Shown here one piece after another: positions 18,121 to 26,410 of a DNA stretch of 64,000 bases. Source of the DNA: Alphaproteobacteria bacterium (GTDB taxonomy: Bacteria; Pseudomonadota; Alphaproteobacteria; Sphingomonadales; Sphingomonadaceae); contig JAUHWC010000001.1 in the NCBI GenBank assembly GCA_030424845.1, positions 558,001 through 622,000 on the forward strand. The letters are read 5' to 3'. Positions within the stretch are counted from its first letter, which is position 1; each line of letters starts with the position of its first letter. The translations under genes were made by a program, and so were the position numbers. The notes below the pieces were generated by a model that did not search any database, had not been told where the DNA came from, and saw only the letters and a list, made by a program, of their open reading frames with translations.

Positions 18121-19032
18121 ATGGCGATGGCTACCGTTAGCAGCACGAATCCGACTCCAGAGCAGCTGGTTGCAGACCTGATGGTCCTGCTGGACCTGCA
18201 GCAGCGTGGTGGAGACCTGTTCATCGGAAGGCGGCATCCCGAGGGGCTCGGCCGCGTTTTCGGAGGGCAGGCGATTGCCCAGGCGCTGGGCGCTGCCCGC
18301 CGCACCGTCCCGGCAGAACGCCACACCCACTCGCTGCATGCCTATTTCCTGCGGCCCGGCACTGACGAGCACCCGATCGAATTCCGCGTGAAGCGCGACC
18401 TCGACGGACGCAGTTTCTCCAACCGCCGGGTGGTCGCCAGCCAACAGGGTGAGCCGATCCTCAACCTGACGGCCAGCTTCCAGACACCCCAGGAGGGACT
18501 CTACAACCAGGCAGCCCAGATGCCCGATGTGCCGCCGCCCGAGGAGTTGCGGCCCGACGCCGAGATCCGCCGCGAAGTTGCCGAGCAACTCCCGGACGGA
18601 CCGATGAAGCAGCTGATGCTGCGCCCGCGCCCGATCGATTTCCGTTCGGTGGAGACGCGTGACTGGATGAACCCGGAACGGCGTGAACCGCGCGCGCACT
18701 GCTGGTTCCGCACCGTGGCCCACCTGCCCGACTACCGCCCGATCCATCGCGCGATCCTGGCATATACCACCGATTTCCAGCTGCTCTCCACGGCGATGCA
18801 GCCGCACGGGCTTTCCATGCACCTGGGCCAGTTCAAGGCCGCCAGCCTTGACCATGCGATCTGGTTCCACGACGATTTCCGCGCCGATGACTGGATGCTC
18901 TACGTCACCGAAAGCCCCTGGTCCGGCATGTCACGCGGCTTCGGGCGCGGCCAAGTGTTCACGCGTGACGGCAGGCTGGTCGCCAGCGTGGCGCAGGAAG
19001 GGATGATGCGGGCGGTCGCCGCGAAGGGCTGA
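18121..19032 (+). CDS. tesB: Acyl-CoA thioesterase II (TesB)
   Basis: A double-hotdog acyl-CoA thioesterase of 303 residues that hydrolyses acyl-CoA to fatty acid and CoA. Family blocks are clear: RVFGGQAIAQALGAA, SLHAYFLRPG, RSFSNRRVVASQQG, LAYTTDFQLLSTA with the catalytic Asp, SLDHAIWFH and GRGQVFTRDGRLVAS. The start is either ATG 18121 or ATG 18127; neither has a strong ribosome-binding site. It ends five bases before the convergent GH3 gene. Confidence 0.9.
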   Translation: MAMATVSSTNPTPEQLVADLMVLLDLQQRGGDLFIGRRHPEGLGRVFGGQAIAQALGAARRTVPAERHTHSLHAYFLRPGTDEHPIEFRVKRDLDGRSFSNRRVVASQQGEPILNLTASFQTPQEGLYNQAAQMPDVPPPEELRPDAEIRREVAEQLPDGPMKQLMLRPRPIDFRSVETRDWMNPERREPRAHCWFRTVAHLPDYRPIHRAILAYTTDFQLLSTAMQPHGLSMHLGQFKAASLDHAIWFHDDFRADDWMLYVTESPWSGMSRGFGRGQVFTRDGRLVASVAQEGMMRAVAAKG

Positions 19033-19037
19033 CCCGG

Positions 19038-21758
19038 TCAGTCCGCGCCGGGCAGCTCGAAAGGTCCTTCCCACACCACATCGCGCGACGAGGTGCCAAG
19101 CCGCATGCGCCATGTGCCATCGGGAACATGCCAGCCGCTACGCGCCGAATCCCAATAGCGGAACTCCTCTGCCGGGACGGTGATCTCAACCATCCTCTCC
19201 TCGCCCGCTTCCAGCGTGACGCTGGCAAAGCCCTTGAGTTGCCACGGCGGGGAATTGCTCTGCTCCGGAAAGCCGAGGTAGAGTTGCGGCACGGCGGTGC
19301 CGCTGCGTTCGCCCTGATTGGCCACGAGCACCTGCGCCACCAGCGATCCGTCATCGGCAAATTCGGCATCCAGCAACGAGACATCCATCGCCCCGCAGGA
19401 AAGGCCATAGCCGAAGGGATAAAGCGGCTTCTGTCCGTACTCGTCAAAATAGCGGTAGCCTACGAAAACGCCTTCATCGAAATAGGCATCCGCCAGCGCA
19501 CCGCTCACCGGATCGACAAGGCCCGGCATCTGGTGGGGCATGGTTGCCGCGCCCTGGGTTTCATCCGAAGGGAAAGTGATCGGCAGGCGGCCGCGCGGCT
19601 CCAGGTCGCCGAACAGCATGCCCGCCAGCGCCGTGCCGAAGGCATCACCTGGCAGCCACATTTCCATGATCGCCGCCACGTCATCGCGCCAGGGCATCGC
19701 CACCGGCCCGCCGGTGTTCAGCACAACCACCGTGTTGGGATTGGCATTGGCAACGGCCTCGATCAGCCGGTCCTGGTCTGCCTGGAGTGACAGGCTGGTG
19801 CGATCCATCCCCTCGCCCACCAGTTCGCCCACGACCACGATTGCCACGTCCGCTTCGCGCGCGGCGCGGGCGGCATCGCGGATCAGCATGTCCGGCCCGG
19901 CATGGCCGAAGCGCATGGTGAGGCCCATTTCCATGCCGAACATCTCCATCCGCTCGCTGCGCAAGGCGGCCCGCGGGGTATATTCGATGCGGATCGGCAC
20001 CGGCTCGCCCGAAGGCAATTCGACGTTGGCAAACAGCGCATTGCCGAAGTCGGCATGTTCGAATTCACCCACGACCTCGCCATTGATCGTCAGCCGGGCA
20101 CTGCCCGAACCATGCAGGGTGAAGCGGTGCAACCCGCTCTGTTCAGGCGTGAAGATGCTGTCATAGCGGACAGACCACGCGTTGTTGCGCGGCAGGCCGG
20201 GAATATCGGGCGCGGCGGCGAGCGAGGGGTCCTCCACCACCGCTTCGGCTCGATGGGACCGCTCGAAGGCAAGGTCCGCGCTGGAGAAATAGCGTGCGCG
20301 GAAACCCGGCTCGCCATCCGGCGTGGCAAATTGTCCGGTATCTGCCGGCGGCAGAGCCTTCAGCCCCAGCGATCCGGCGCTGTAGCTCACCTGCACATCG
20401 TCGCCGCCGCGCGCGGTTATGCCCTCGAGCGCGCTGACAAGGTGCACGGGCGCGACATAGGGGCTGCCCTGCTCGACAACAGTGGCCTCCTCGGTCGCCT
20501 GCGGGCCGATCACCGCGATGGAGGTAACGTCCTCGCCAAAGGGCAGGATCCCGCCTTCATTGCGCAACAGGACAGTGCCTGCAGCAAGGATTTCCGCCGC
20601 CTTGGCGCGATGGGCCGGGGTGGAGACATTGTCGCTTACGCGCCGGGGCGGATTGTCCATCAGCCCGACGCGGAACTGCGGCACCAGCCGACGCAGGATC
20701 ATGTCATCGATGCGCCGTTCCGGCACTTCACCGTCCAGCACGGCCTGGCGCAGCGGCTTTTCATCCGCCAGCGCGGCGTTGAAGCTGCTCGGCCCCCATG
20801 AACCGCTGTCCAGCCCCGCCATCACCGCGCGGGTGATCGAGCGCTGGGCGCTGGGGAAATCCGGTCCGACATAGCCATCAAAGCCCCATTCGCGCTTCAG
20901 GATGTCGAACAGTTGCGGGTGTTCGCATGCAAACACGCCGTTGATGCGCGGGAAGGAGCACATCACGCCCCCTGCCCCGCCACGCTGCACGGCAGCACGG
21001 AAGCCGGGCAGGTAGATTTCGCGCATGGTCCGTTCGGACACGATATTGTTGCCGACCGCACCGGAGCCGGAAGGCTGGTCCCCCACGCGGCCCGCGTCCT
21101 GGGCATAGACGGCATAGTGCTTCATCATCGTCAGCACACCGCCGTCGGTCAGCGCTCCCACCTCGGCGGCAGCCACTTCCGCCATCAGGAAGGGATCCTC
21201 GCCAAAGCTCTCGCTCAGGCGGCCAAAGCGCCAGTTGCGGGCGATATCGAAGGCCGGACCCAGGATCGTTCCCGTGCCGGCAGCGCGGAACTCCGCCGCG
21301 ATGACGGAGCCATAATCGGCGGCAACCGCCCGATCGAAACTGGCGGCAACGGCCAACGGTGAAGGCAGGGCCGTGGCTGTGGCACCGCGGGCGAGGCCAG
21401 CCGGACCATCGGATCCGGCAATCGTCGGCAAGCCAATCTCCTGCGCGACATTGCGGATGGCAGGGCCGTCGGCATCGCCGCCGTCGCTCTCGTCGAGGCC
21501 ATAGGACAACCCGCCAAGGAACAGCAGTTTCTCGTCCAGCGTCTCGAACTGCTGCAGGACGGCGCGGGCGCGGCATTCGGGGGAAAGGCCGGCATCGCGC
21601 CAGGTTTCCGCAGCGACCGGCCCCGCGAAACAATCCGCCCCCTGCATCGCCCAGATTTCCGCCGCACCGGAGGTCTGCGCCTGCACGGGTGCGGCCAGCA
21701 AGCTGGCGGCTGAAGCGGAGGCCAGCAGCATCCACGCGAAATCCCTCGACAATGTCAT
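19038..21758 (-). CDS. Secreted GH3 beta-glucosidase with PA14 domain
   Basis: An exported glycoside hydrolase family 3 enzyme of 906 residues. The signal peptide runs from MTLSRDFAW to VQAQ. The N-terminal GH3 barrel includes GSDGPAGLARG, LGPAFDIARNWRFGR, ESFGEDP, MKHYAVYAQ and GFDGYVGPDF, whose Asp (residue 300) is the predicted nucleophile (the usual SDW is PDF here). Residues about 485-625 form a PA14-type carbohydrate-binding insert within the C-terminal sandwich, followed by ETQGAATMPHQMPG and the fibronectin-III-like end. The start at 21758 has GGAGAGG ten bases upstream; earlier in-frame starts lack one. Substrates likely include plant or algal beta-glucosides, by inference. Confidence 0.9.
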   Translation of the reverse strand: MTLSRDFAWMLLASASAASLLAAPVQAQTSGAAEIWAMQGADCFAGPVAAETWRDAGLSPECRARAVLQQFETLDEKLLFLGGLSYGLDESDGGDADGPAIRNVAQEIGLPTIAGSDGPAGLARGATATALPSPLAVAASFDRAVAADYGSVIAAEFRAAGTGTILGPAFDIARNWRFGRLSESFGEDPFLMAEVAAAEVGALTDGGVLTMMKHYAVYAQDAGRVGDQPSGSGAVGNNIVSERTMREIYLPGFRAAVQRGGAGGVMCSFPRINGVFACEHPQLFDILKREWGFDGYVGPDFPSAQRSITRAVMAGLDSGSWGPSSFNAALADEKPLRQAVLDGEVPERRIDDMILRRLVPQFRVGLMDNPPRRVSDNVSTPAHRAKAAEILAAGTVLLRNEGGILPFGEDVTSIAVIGPQATEEATVVEQGSPYVAPVHLVSALEGITARGGDDVQVSYSAGSLGLKALPPADTGQFATPDGEPGFRARYFSSADLAFERSHRAEAVVEDPSLAAAPDIPGLPRNNAWSVRYDSIFTPEQSGLHRFTLHGSGSARLTINGEVVGEFEHADFGNALFANVELPSGEPVPIRIEYTPRAALRSERMEMFGMEMGLTMRFGHAGPDMLIRDAARAAREADVAIVVVGELVGEGMDRTSLSLQADQDRLIEAVANANPNTVVVLNTGGPVAMPWRDDVAAIMEMWLPGDAFGTALAGMLFGDLEPRGRLPITFPSDETQGAATMPHQMPGLVDPVSGALADAYFDEGVFVGYRYFDEYGQKPLYPFGYGLSCGAMDVSLLDAEFADDGSLVAQVLVANQGERSGTAVPQLYLGFPEQSNSPPWQLKGFASVTLEAGEERMVEITVPAEEFRYWDSARSGWHVPDGTWRMRLGTSSRDVVWEGPFELPGAD

Positions 21759-21817
21759 TACCCGCGCCCTCTCCATCGCAATGTAACGGACGTTAGTATG
21801 AGCCAGCCCGCAGCCGG

Positions 21818-23800
21818 TCAATCGCCGCTGCCGGCATGGTAGAAATCATAGATCGCCTGGGCCACGCTTGCGGATACGCCCGGCGCACGCTTCAGGTCAT
21901 CGAGGGCTGCCGCGCGCACCTTGCTCGCCGTGCCGAAATGGAGGAGCAGCGCCCTTTTGCGTGCCGGGCCGATGCCCGGGATTTCGTCCAGCGGCGATGC
22001 CGTGATCGCGCGGCTGCGCTTGGCCCGGTGCGCGCCGATGACATAGCGGTGCACCTCGTCGCGCAGGCGCTGGAGGTAGAACAACACGGGCGAATTGGTG
22101 GGCAGCATCTTTTCGCGCCCGTCCGGGAAATGGAACACCTCGCGTCCTTCGCGACCGTGGTGCGGACCCTTGGCGATGGCGATCAGCGGCACGTCCTCGA
22201 TACCGAGTTCCTCCAGCGTGTCGCGCACCGCGCTCATCTGCCCCTTGCCGCCATCGATCAGCACGAGGTCAGGCCACACGCCCTGCTTCTCGCGGTCCGG
22301 GTCCTCCTCCATCGCGCGGCTGAAACGCCGCTGCATCACTTCCCGCATCATGCCGAAATCATCGTTCGATTGCGCGCTCCTGATGTTGAACTTGCGATAC
22401 TGGTTCTTGATGAAGCCTTCCGGCCCGGCGACGACCATCGCGCCGACCGCCTTGGCACCCTGGATATGGCTGTTGTCATAGACCTCGATCCGCGCAGGCA
22501 CTTCGGGCAGTTCGAGGAATTCCGCCATCTCGCGCATGATCCTGGCTTGCGTGCCGCTTTCGGCCAGTCGGCGGTCAAGCGCTTCCACGGCGTTGCGGCT
22601 TGCCTGCTGCATCAGCTTGCGCCGGTCCCCGCGTTGGGGGATCGAGATTTCCACCTTGCGGCCCGCCAGCTCGCCGAAGGCCTGTTCGAGAAGCTCCTGT
22701 TCCGGCAGTTCGCGATCGACAAGAATGGTGCGCGGCGGCGGCACTTCCTCATAGAACTGCGCCAGCACGCGGGCGAGAACCTCGGCCTCTTCCACGTCCC
22801 TCGTATGGGTCGGGAAGAAGGCTCGGTGCCCCCAGTTCTGCCCGCCGCGAATGAAGAAACCCTGGATGCCGACCTGCCCGCCCTTGGCGGCCAGAGCAAA
22901 GACATCGGCATCGCCCACGCCTTCCGCATTCACGGCTTGCGAACCCTGGATGAAGGTGGCCGCGCGCAAGCGGTCGCGCAGCATGGCCGCCGTCTCGAAA
23001 TCGAGATCATCCGCCGCCTGCTGCATCTGGGCTTCGATCTTCTTCTGCACACTGTCGGACTTGCCGGACAGGAACAGCTTGGCCTCGCGCAGCAGCTCGT
23101 CATATCCGGCCTTGTCGATGCGCCCCACGCAAGGTGCCGAACACCGCTTGATCTGATAGAGCAGGCAGGGCCGGTCCCGCCGTTCAAAAAAGCTGTCATT
23201 ACACGATCTTAAAAGGAAGAGCTTCTGAAGCGCGTTAATTGTGGTGTTGACCGATCCGGCGCTGGCGAAGGGGCCATAGTAATTGCCCTTCGCCTTTCGC
23301 GCCCCGCGATGTTTCATGATCCGCGGGAAATCATGCTCTTCGCGCAGCAGGATGAAAGGAAAGCTCTTATCATCGCGCAATAACACGTTGTAAGGCGGGC
23401 GAAATCTCTTGATGAACTGCGCTTCCAGCAGCAGCGCCTCGGCCTCGCTGTTGGTGGTGACGATTTCCATGGCCCGGGTCTGCGCCACCATGCGCTGCAA
23501 GCGGTTGGTCAGGTTCGCCACCTGCGTGTAATTGCTCACCCGGTTCTTCAACGCGCGGGCCTTGCCCACGTAAAGGACATCGCCGCGCGCATCGAGCATC
23601 CGGTAGACACCCGGGCTCGGCTTCAGTGTCTTCACCACGCTGCGGATGGCCTCCACCCCGGCCTGCAAGTCCGGCTGGCTGCTGCCGCGCACGGTATAGG
23701 TGGCGCGCTCCTCGTTGAAGCGCTCCTCCCCACGCGGGTCATGCGGTGTTCCTGCCGGTGTGCGAGACATGTTGAGCGAGATAGGCAGGTCTGGCGCCAT
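21818..23800 (-). CDS. uvrC: Excinuclease ABC subunit C
   Basis: UvrC makes both incisions in nucleotide excision repair with UvrA and UvrB. Starting at 23800 it has 660 residues; family length is around 600-650. In order: GIY-YIG nuclease domain (PGVYRMLDARGDVLYVGKAR), a Cys-rich segment PCLLYQIKRCSAPCVG, the UVR motif region DLDFETAAMLRDRL, the RNase H-like second nuclease domain (IEVYDNSHIQG, DLVLIDGGKGQ), and C-terminal HhH motifs (LDEIPGIGPARKRALL). The start is uncertain: ATGs at 23770 and 23800 both have weak ribosome-binding sites, and the frame stays open upstream to 24013. A LexA-type box lies upstream at 23979. Confidence 0.93.
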   Translation of the reverse strand: MAPDLPISLNMSRTPAGTPHDPRGEERFNEERATYTVRGSSQPDLQAGVEAIRSVVKTLKPSPGVYRMLDARGDVLYVGKARALKNRVSNYTQVANLTNRLQRMVAQTRAMEIVTTNSEAEALLLEAQFIKRFRPPYNVLLRDDKSFPFILLREEHDFPRIMKHRGARKAKGNYYGPFASAGSVNTTINALQKLFLLRSCNDSFFERRDRPCLLYQIKRCSAPCVGRIDKAGYDELLREAKLFLSGKSDSVQKKIEAQMQQAADDLDFETAAMLRDRLRAATFIQGSQAVNAEGVGDADVFALAAKGGQVGIQGFFIRGGQNWGHRAFFPTHTRDVEEAEVLARVLAQFYEEVPPPRTILVDRELPEQELLEQAFGELAGRKVEISIPQRGDRRKLMQQASRNAVEALDRRLAESGTQARIMREMAEFLELPEVPARIEVYDNSHIQGAKAVGAMVVAGPEGFIKNQYRKFNIRSAQSNDDFGMMREVMQRRFSRAMEEDPDREKQGVWPDLVLIDGGKGQMSAVRDTLEELGIEDVPLIAIAKGPHHGREGREVFHFPDGREKMLPTNSPVLFYLQRLRDEVHRYVIGAHRAKRSRAITASPLDEIPGIGPARKRALLLHFGTASKVRAAALDDLKRAPGVSASVAQAIYDFYHAGSGD

Positions 23801-23928
23801 ACTCAATCGCTTGCGCCGAAAGTTGAAGCCCGCCGGCCTTGATCCAGCACCCGGAAGACAGGCCTGGACAGCAAGACCGCGCCGCCGCGCAAGAGCTTCC
23901 GGGGCTCGGCGCTGTTTCCCGGCCAACG

Positions 23929-23977
23929 ACATGACGGGTGCCGTCATGTTAGCCCTTCCCGCAGTGCTGGCGGGAAG
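23929..23977. repeat. Two adjacent inverted repeats upstream of uvrC
   Basis: The first is a perfect 9-bp inverted repeat with a 3-base spacer (ACATGACGG, GTG, CCGTCATGT, 23929-23949). The second is an 8-bp repeat (CTTCCCGC and GCGGGAAG, 23955-23977). They lie between uvrC and the LexA-type box, so they are in the leader or promoter region of uvrC. Confidence 0.5.
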
Positions 23978-23978
23978 C

Positions 23979-23993
23979 GAACGAGGGCCGAAC
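23979..23993. promoter_or_regulatory. LexA-type SOS box (GAAC-N7-GAAC)
   Basis: The sequence GAAC GAGGGCC GAAC is a perfect match to the alphaproteobacterial LexA operator (GTTC-N7-GTTC on the other strand). It lies about 180 bases upstream of the uvrC start and 59 bases upstream of the diguanylate cyclase gene, next to a TATAGG box (23999-24004) that could serve the rightward gene. LexA control of uvrC or the cyclase is inferred. Confidence 0.6.
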
Positions 23994-24051
23994 CGCCATA
24001 TAGGGGCTTTCACGGGCTGAAGCAGGCAGTCGCCGCACCGTCCTTCAGGCC

Positions 24052-25167
24052 ATGATGAAACAGGAACACCGAGATTCGCATGCGGCCGGCGGGGGCATCC
24101 TGGGCTGGCTTGGCTTTGGCCGACAGGACGAGGCGCCGGAACACGCGCCCGCCAACGCGATGGATCGCAGCCGTCATGCCCGGCAGGAACTGATGAACCG
24201 CATCGGTGCCTTCCTGCTCGACAACAGGCTGGAGATCACCGCGCAGAACCTGACCACAGCGCACGGCATCTTTGCCGGCCTCAACCCGGGGCTGAAGCGG
24301 CGGATCGACAGGCTGGAGGAGGAAGGCCAGCAAGTCACCCAGACATGGCTCGACATGGCAACCGCAAGCGATTCCGAACGCGACGACAGTGCCGTGGACA
24401 AGCTGGTCGACCGGCTGGAACGCGGCATCGCCGACTTCTCGCGCACCACCGCCACCGCCCGCACCGCCACCAGCGAATATGGCGAGGCGCTGGAACAGCA
24501 TGTCGACCAGCTGCAAGCGGTTCCCGGGGCCGATGACCTGATTTCCGATCTGGCCGAATATGCCCGGGCCATGCTCGAACGCTCGCGCAAGGCCGAAGCC
24601 GAATTGCGCCACAGCGAACAGGAAGCCGCCGCCTTGCGTCGCAACCTCGACCGTGCCCGGCGCGATGCGGAGATCGATTACCTCACCGGCCTGCCCAACC
24701 GCCGCGCCTTCGAGGCCGTGCTGGAAAAGCAGTATCGCGATGCAAAGGCTGCCGTGGAGCCCCTGAGCGTGGCCTTCTGCGATATCGACCACTTCAAGGC
24801 GGTGAACGACACCCACGGCCATGAGGCGGGAGACCGCATCATCTGCGTGGTGGCCAAGACGCTGGCACAGATATCGGACGACAACTGCCATATCGCGCGC
24901 CACGGCGGTGAGGAGTTCGTGATGCTGTTCCGCGGCTCCACGCCCGAGGTGGCGCTGCAGAAGCTGGATGACGCGCGCGAGATGCTCGCCAAGCGCAGGC
25001 TGGTGAACCGTCGCACGCAGGAACCCTTCGGCCAGGTCACCTTCTCCGGCGGAGTCGCCAATGTCTTCGGCTATGACACCACCGGGGAAGCGCTGGCCGC
25101 AGCCGATGCCGCGCTCTACGAGGCCAAGGAGGCCGGTCGCAACCAGATCCGCATGGCGCAAGGCTGA
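24052..25167 (+). CDS. Diguanylate cyclase (GGDEF domain)
   Basis: A soluble 371-residue protein. The first 200 residues are largely helical with no membrane segment or recognised sensory domain; a coiled-coil stretch (AELRHSEQEAAALRRN) leads into the GGDEF domain (about residues 205-370). That domain has DYLTGLPNRRAFE, FCDIDHFKAVNDTHGHEAGD, the active-site ARHGGEEF (GGEEF, functional variant) and FSGGVAN. The product makes cyclic-di-GMP from two GTP. No RxxD inhibitory site is visible five residues before GGEEF. The start is ATG 24052 or 24055. It is divergent from uvrC and shares the LexA-box region. Confidence 0.88.
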   Translation: MMKQEHRDSHAAGGGILGWLGFGRQDEAPEHAPANAMDRSRHARQELMNRIGAFLLDNRLEITAQNLTTAHGIFAGLNPGLKRRIDRLEEEGQQVTQTWLDMATASDSERDDSAVDKLVDRLERGIADFSRTTATARTATSEYGEALEQHVDQLQAVPGADDLISDLAEYARAMLERSRKAEAELRHSEQEAAALRRNLDRARRDAEIDYLTGLPNRRAFEAVLEKQYRDAKAAVEPLSVAFCDIDHFKAVNDTHGHEAGDRIICVVAKTLAQISDDNCHIARHGGEEFVMLFRGSTPEVALQKLDDAREMLAKRRLVNRRTQEPFGQVTFSGGVANVFGYDTTGEALAAADAALYEAKEAGRNQIRMAQG

Positions 25168-25223
25168 CCGGCCCTGCCAACGGCAGGCTTGGCAGCAGCG
25201 CGCTTGCCGCCTAACCGCAGCGC

Positions 25224-26405
25224 ATGAGCGACAGCTTTGATGCAATCATTCTTGGCGGCGGTGCAGCCGGCCTGTTCTGCGCCGCGCAGGCAGGACAGCG
25301 CGGGCGCAGCGTGCTGGTGCTGGAACGCGCCGAGAAGGTGGGCAAGAAGATCCTCATCTCGGGCGGCGGGCGCTGCAATTTCACCAATATCGGTGCCGGT
25401 CCTGCCAATTACCTGTCTGCCAACCGCCATTTCTGCAAATCGGCGCTCAGCCGCTTCACCCCGCAGGATTTCATCGCGCTGGTCGAGCGAAACGACATCG
25501 CCTGGCACGAAAAGACGCTGGGGCAATTGTTCTGTGACGGCAGCGCGCGCCAGATCGTCGACATGCTGTTGGCCGAATGCGCCAAGGGTCCGGGCAAGGT
25601 CACCATCCGCTGCAACGAGGAAGTGGCCGAAGTGGCCCACGATGGCGGGGGTTTCACGGTCACCACGCAATACGGCCGGTTTACCGCGCCGAAGCTGGTG
25701 ATCGCCACCGGCGGCCCGTCGATCCCGAAAATGGGCGCAACCGATTTCGCCTATCGCCTGGCGCGGCAATTCGGCCTCAAGGTGGTCGAGCCGCGCCCTG
25801 CCCTCGTCCCGCTGACCTTGGGCGGAGAGGAAGTGCTGTTTCGCGACCTGTCAGGCGTTGCGGCCCCGGTTGAAGCCAAGGCAGGCAAGACAGCCTTTCG
25901 CGAAGCCGCCCTGTTCACGCACAAGGGCCTGTCCGGCCCGGCGATCCTGCAGGTTTCCAGCTATTGGCAACCGGGCGAGGTTGTGGCGATCGATTTCACG
26001 CCGGACCATTCGGCGGAGTGGCTGGTCGGCACCAAGCGCGAGCGGCCCTCTGCCAGCTTGCGATCGGTCCTGCGGGACATGCTGCCCACAAGGCTGGCTG
26101 ACGTGCTGGCGGACCAGCTCGGCCTTGAAGGCGACCTTGGCAACCTGCCGGACAAGGCCCTGCGCGCGGCAGGACAGCGCCTGAAGAGCTGGGAGTTCCA
26201 TCCCAACGGGACGGAAGGCCTGGCCAAGGCCGAAGTGACTGCGGGCGGCATCTCCACGGCCGAGCTTTCCTCGCAGACGATGGAAGCCGGCAAGGTCCCG
26301 GGCCTGTTTGCCATTGGCGAAGCCGTGGATGTGACCGGCTGGCTGGGCGGCTACAATTTCCAATGGGCATGGGCCAGCGCACACGCGGCCGCACAGGCGC
26401 TGTAG
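25224..26405 (+). CDS. BaiN/HI0933-like FAD-dependent oxidoreductase
   Basis: A 393-residue flavoprotein. The N-terminal Rossmann dinucleotide motif IILGGGAAGLFCAAQAG binds FAD, followed by KVGKKILISGGGRCNFTN, a signature of the HI0933/BaiN (TIGR00275) family. Later blocks are LVIATGGPSIPKMG, VTAGGISTAELSSQTME and GLFAIGEAVDVTGWLGGYNFQWAWASA at the C-terminus. No reaction is established for most members. It follows the diguanylate cyclase gene by 56 bases and converges with the TonB-receptor gene. Confidence 0.88.
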   Translation: MSDSFDAIILGGGAAGLFCAAQAGQRGRSVLVLERAEKVGKKILISGGGRCNFTNIGAGPANYLSANRHFCKSALSRFTPQDFIALVERNDIAWHEKTLGQLFCDGSARQIVDMLLAECAKGPGKVTIRCNEEVAEVAHDGGGFTVTTQYGRFTAPKLVIATGGPSIPKMGATDFAYRLARQFGLKVVEPRPALVPLTLGGEEVLFRDLSGVAAPVEAKAGKTAFREAALFTHKGLSGPAILQVSSYWQPGEVVAIDFTPDHSAEWLVGTKRERPSASLRSVLRDMLPTRLADVLADQLGLEGDLGNLPDKALRAAGQRLKSWEFHPNGTEGLAKAEVTAGGISTAELSSQTMEAGKVPGLFAIGEAVDVTGWLGGYNFQWAWASAHAAAQAL

Positions 26406-26410
26406 CCCCC

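Noticed and set aside
23801-24013. uvrC extended upstream to ATG 24013
   Set aside because: The added 71 residues are basic and non-conserved-looking, and would cover the LexA box; the start at 23800 is more likely.
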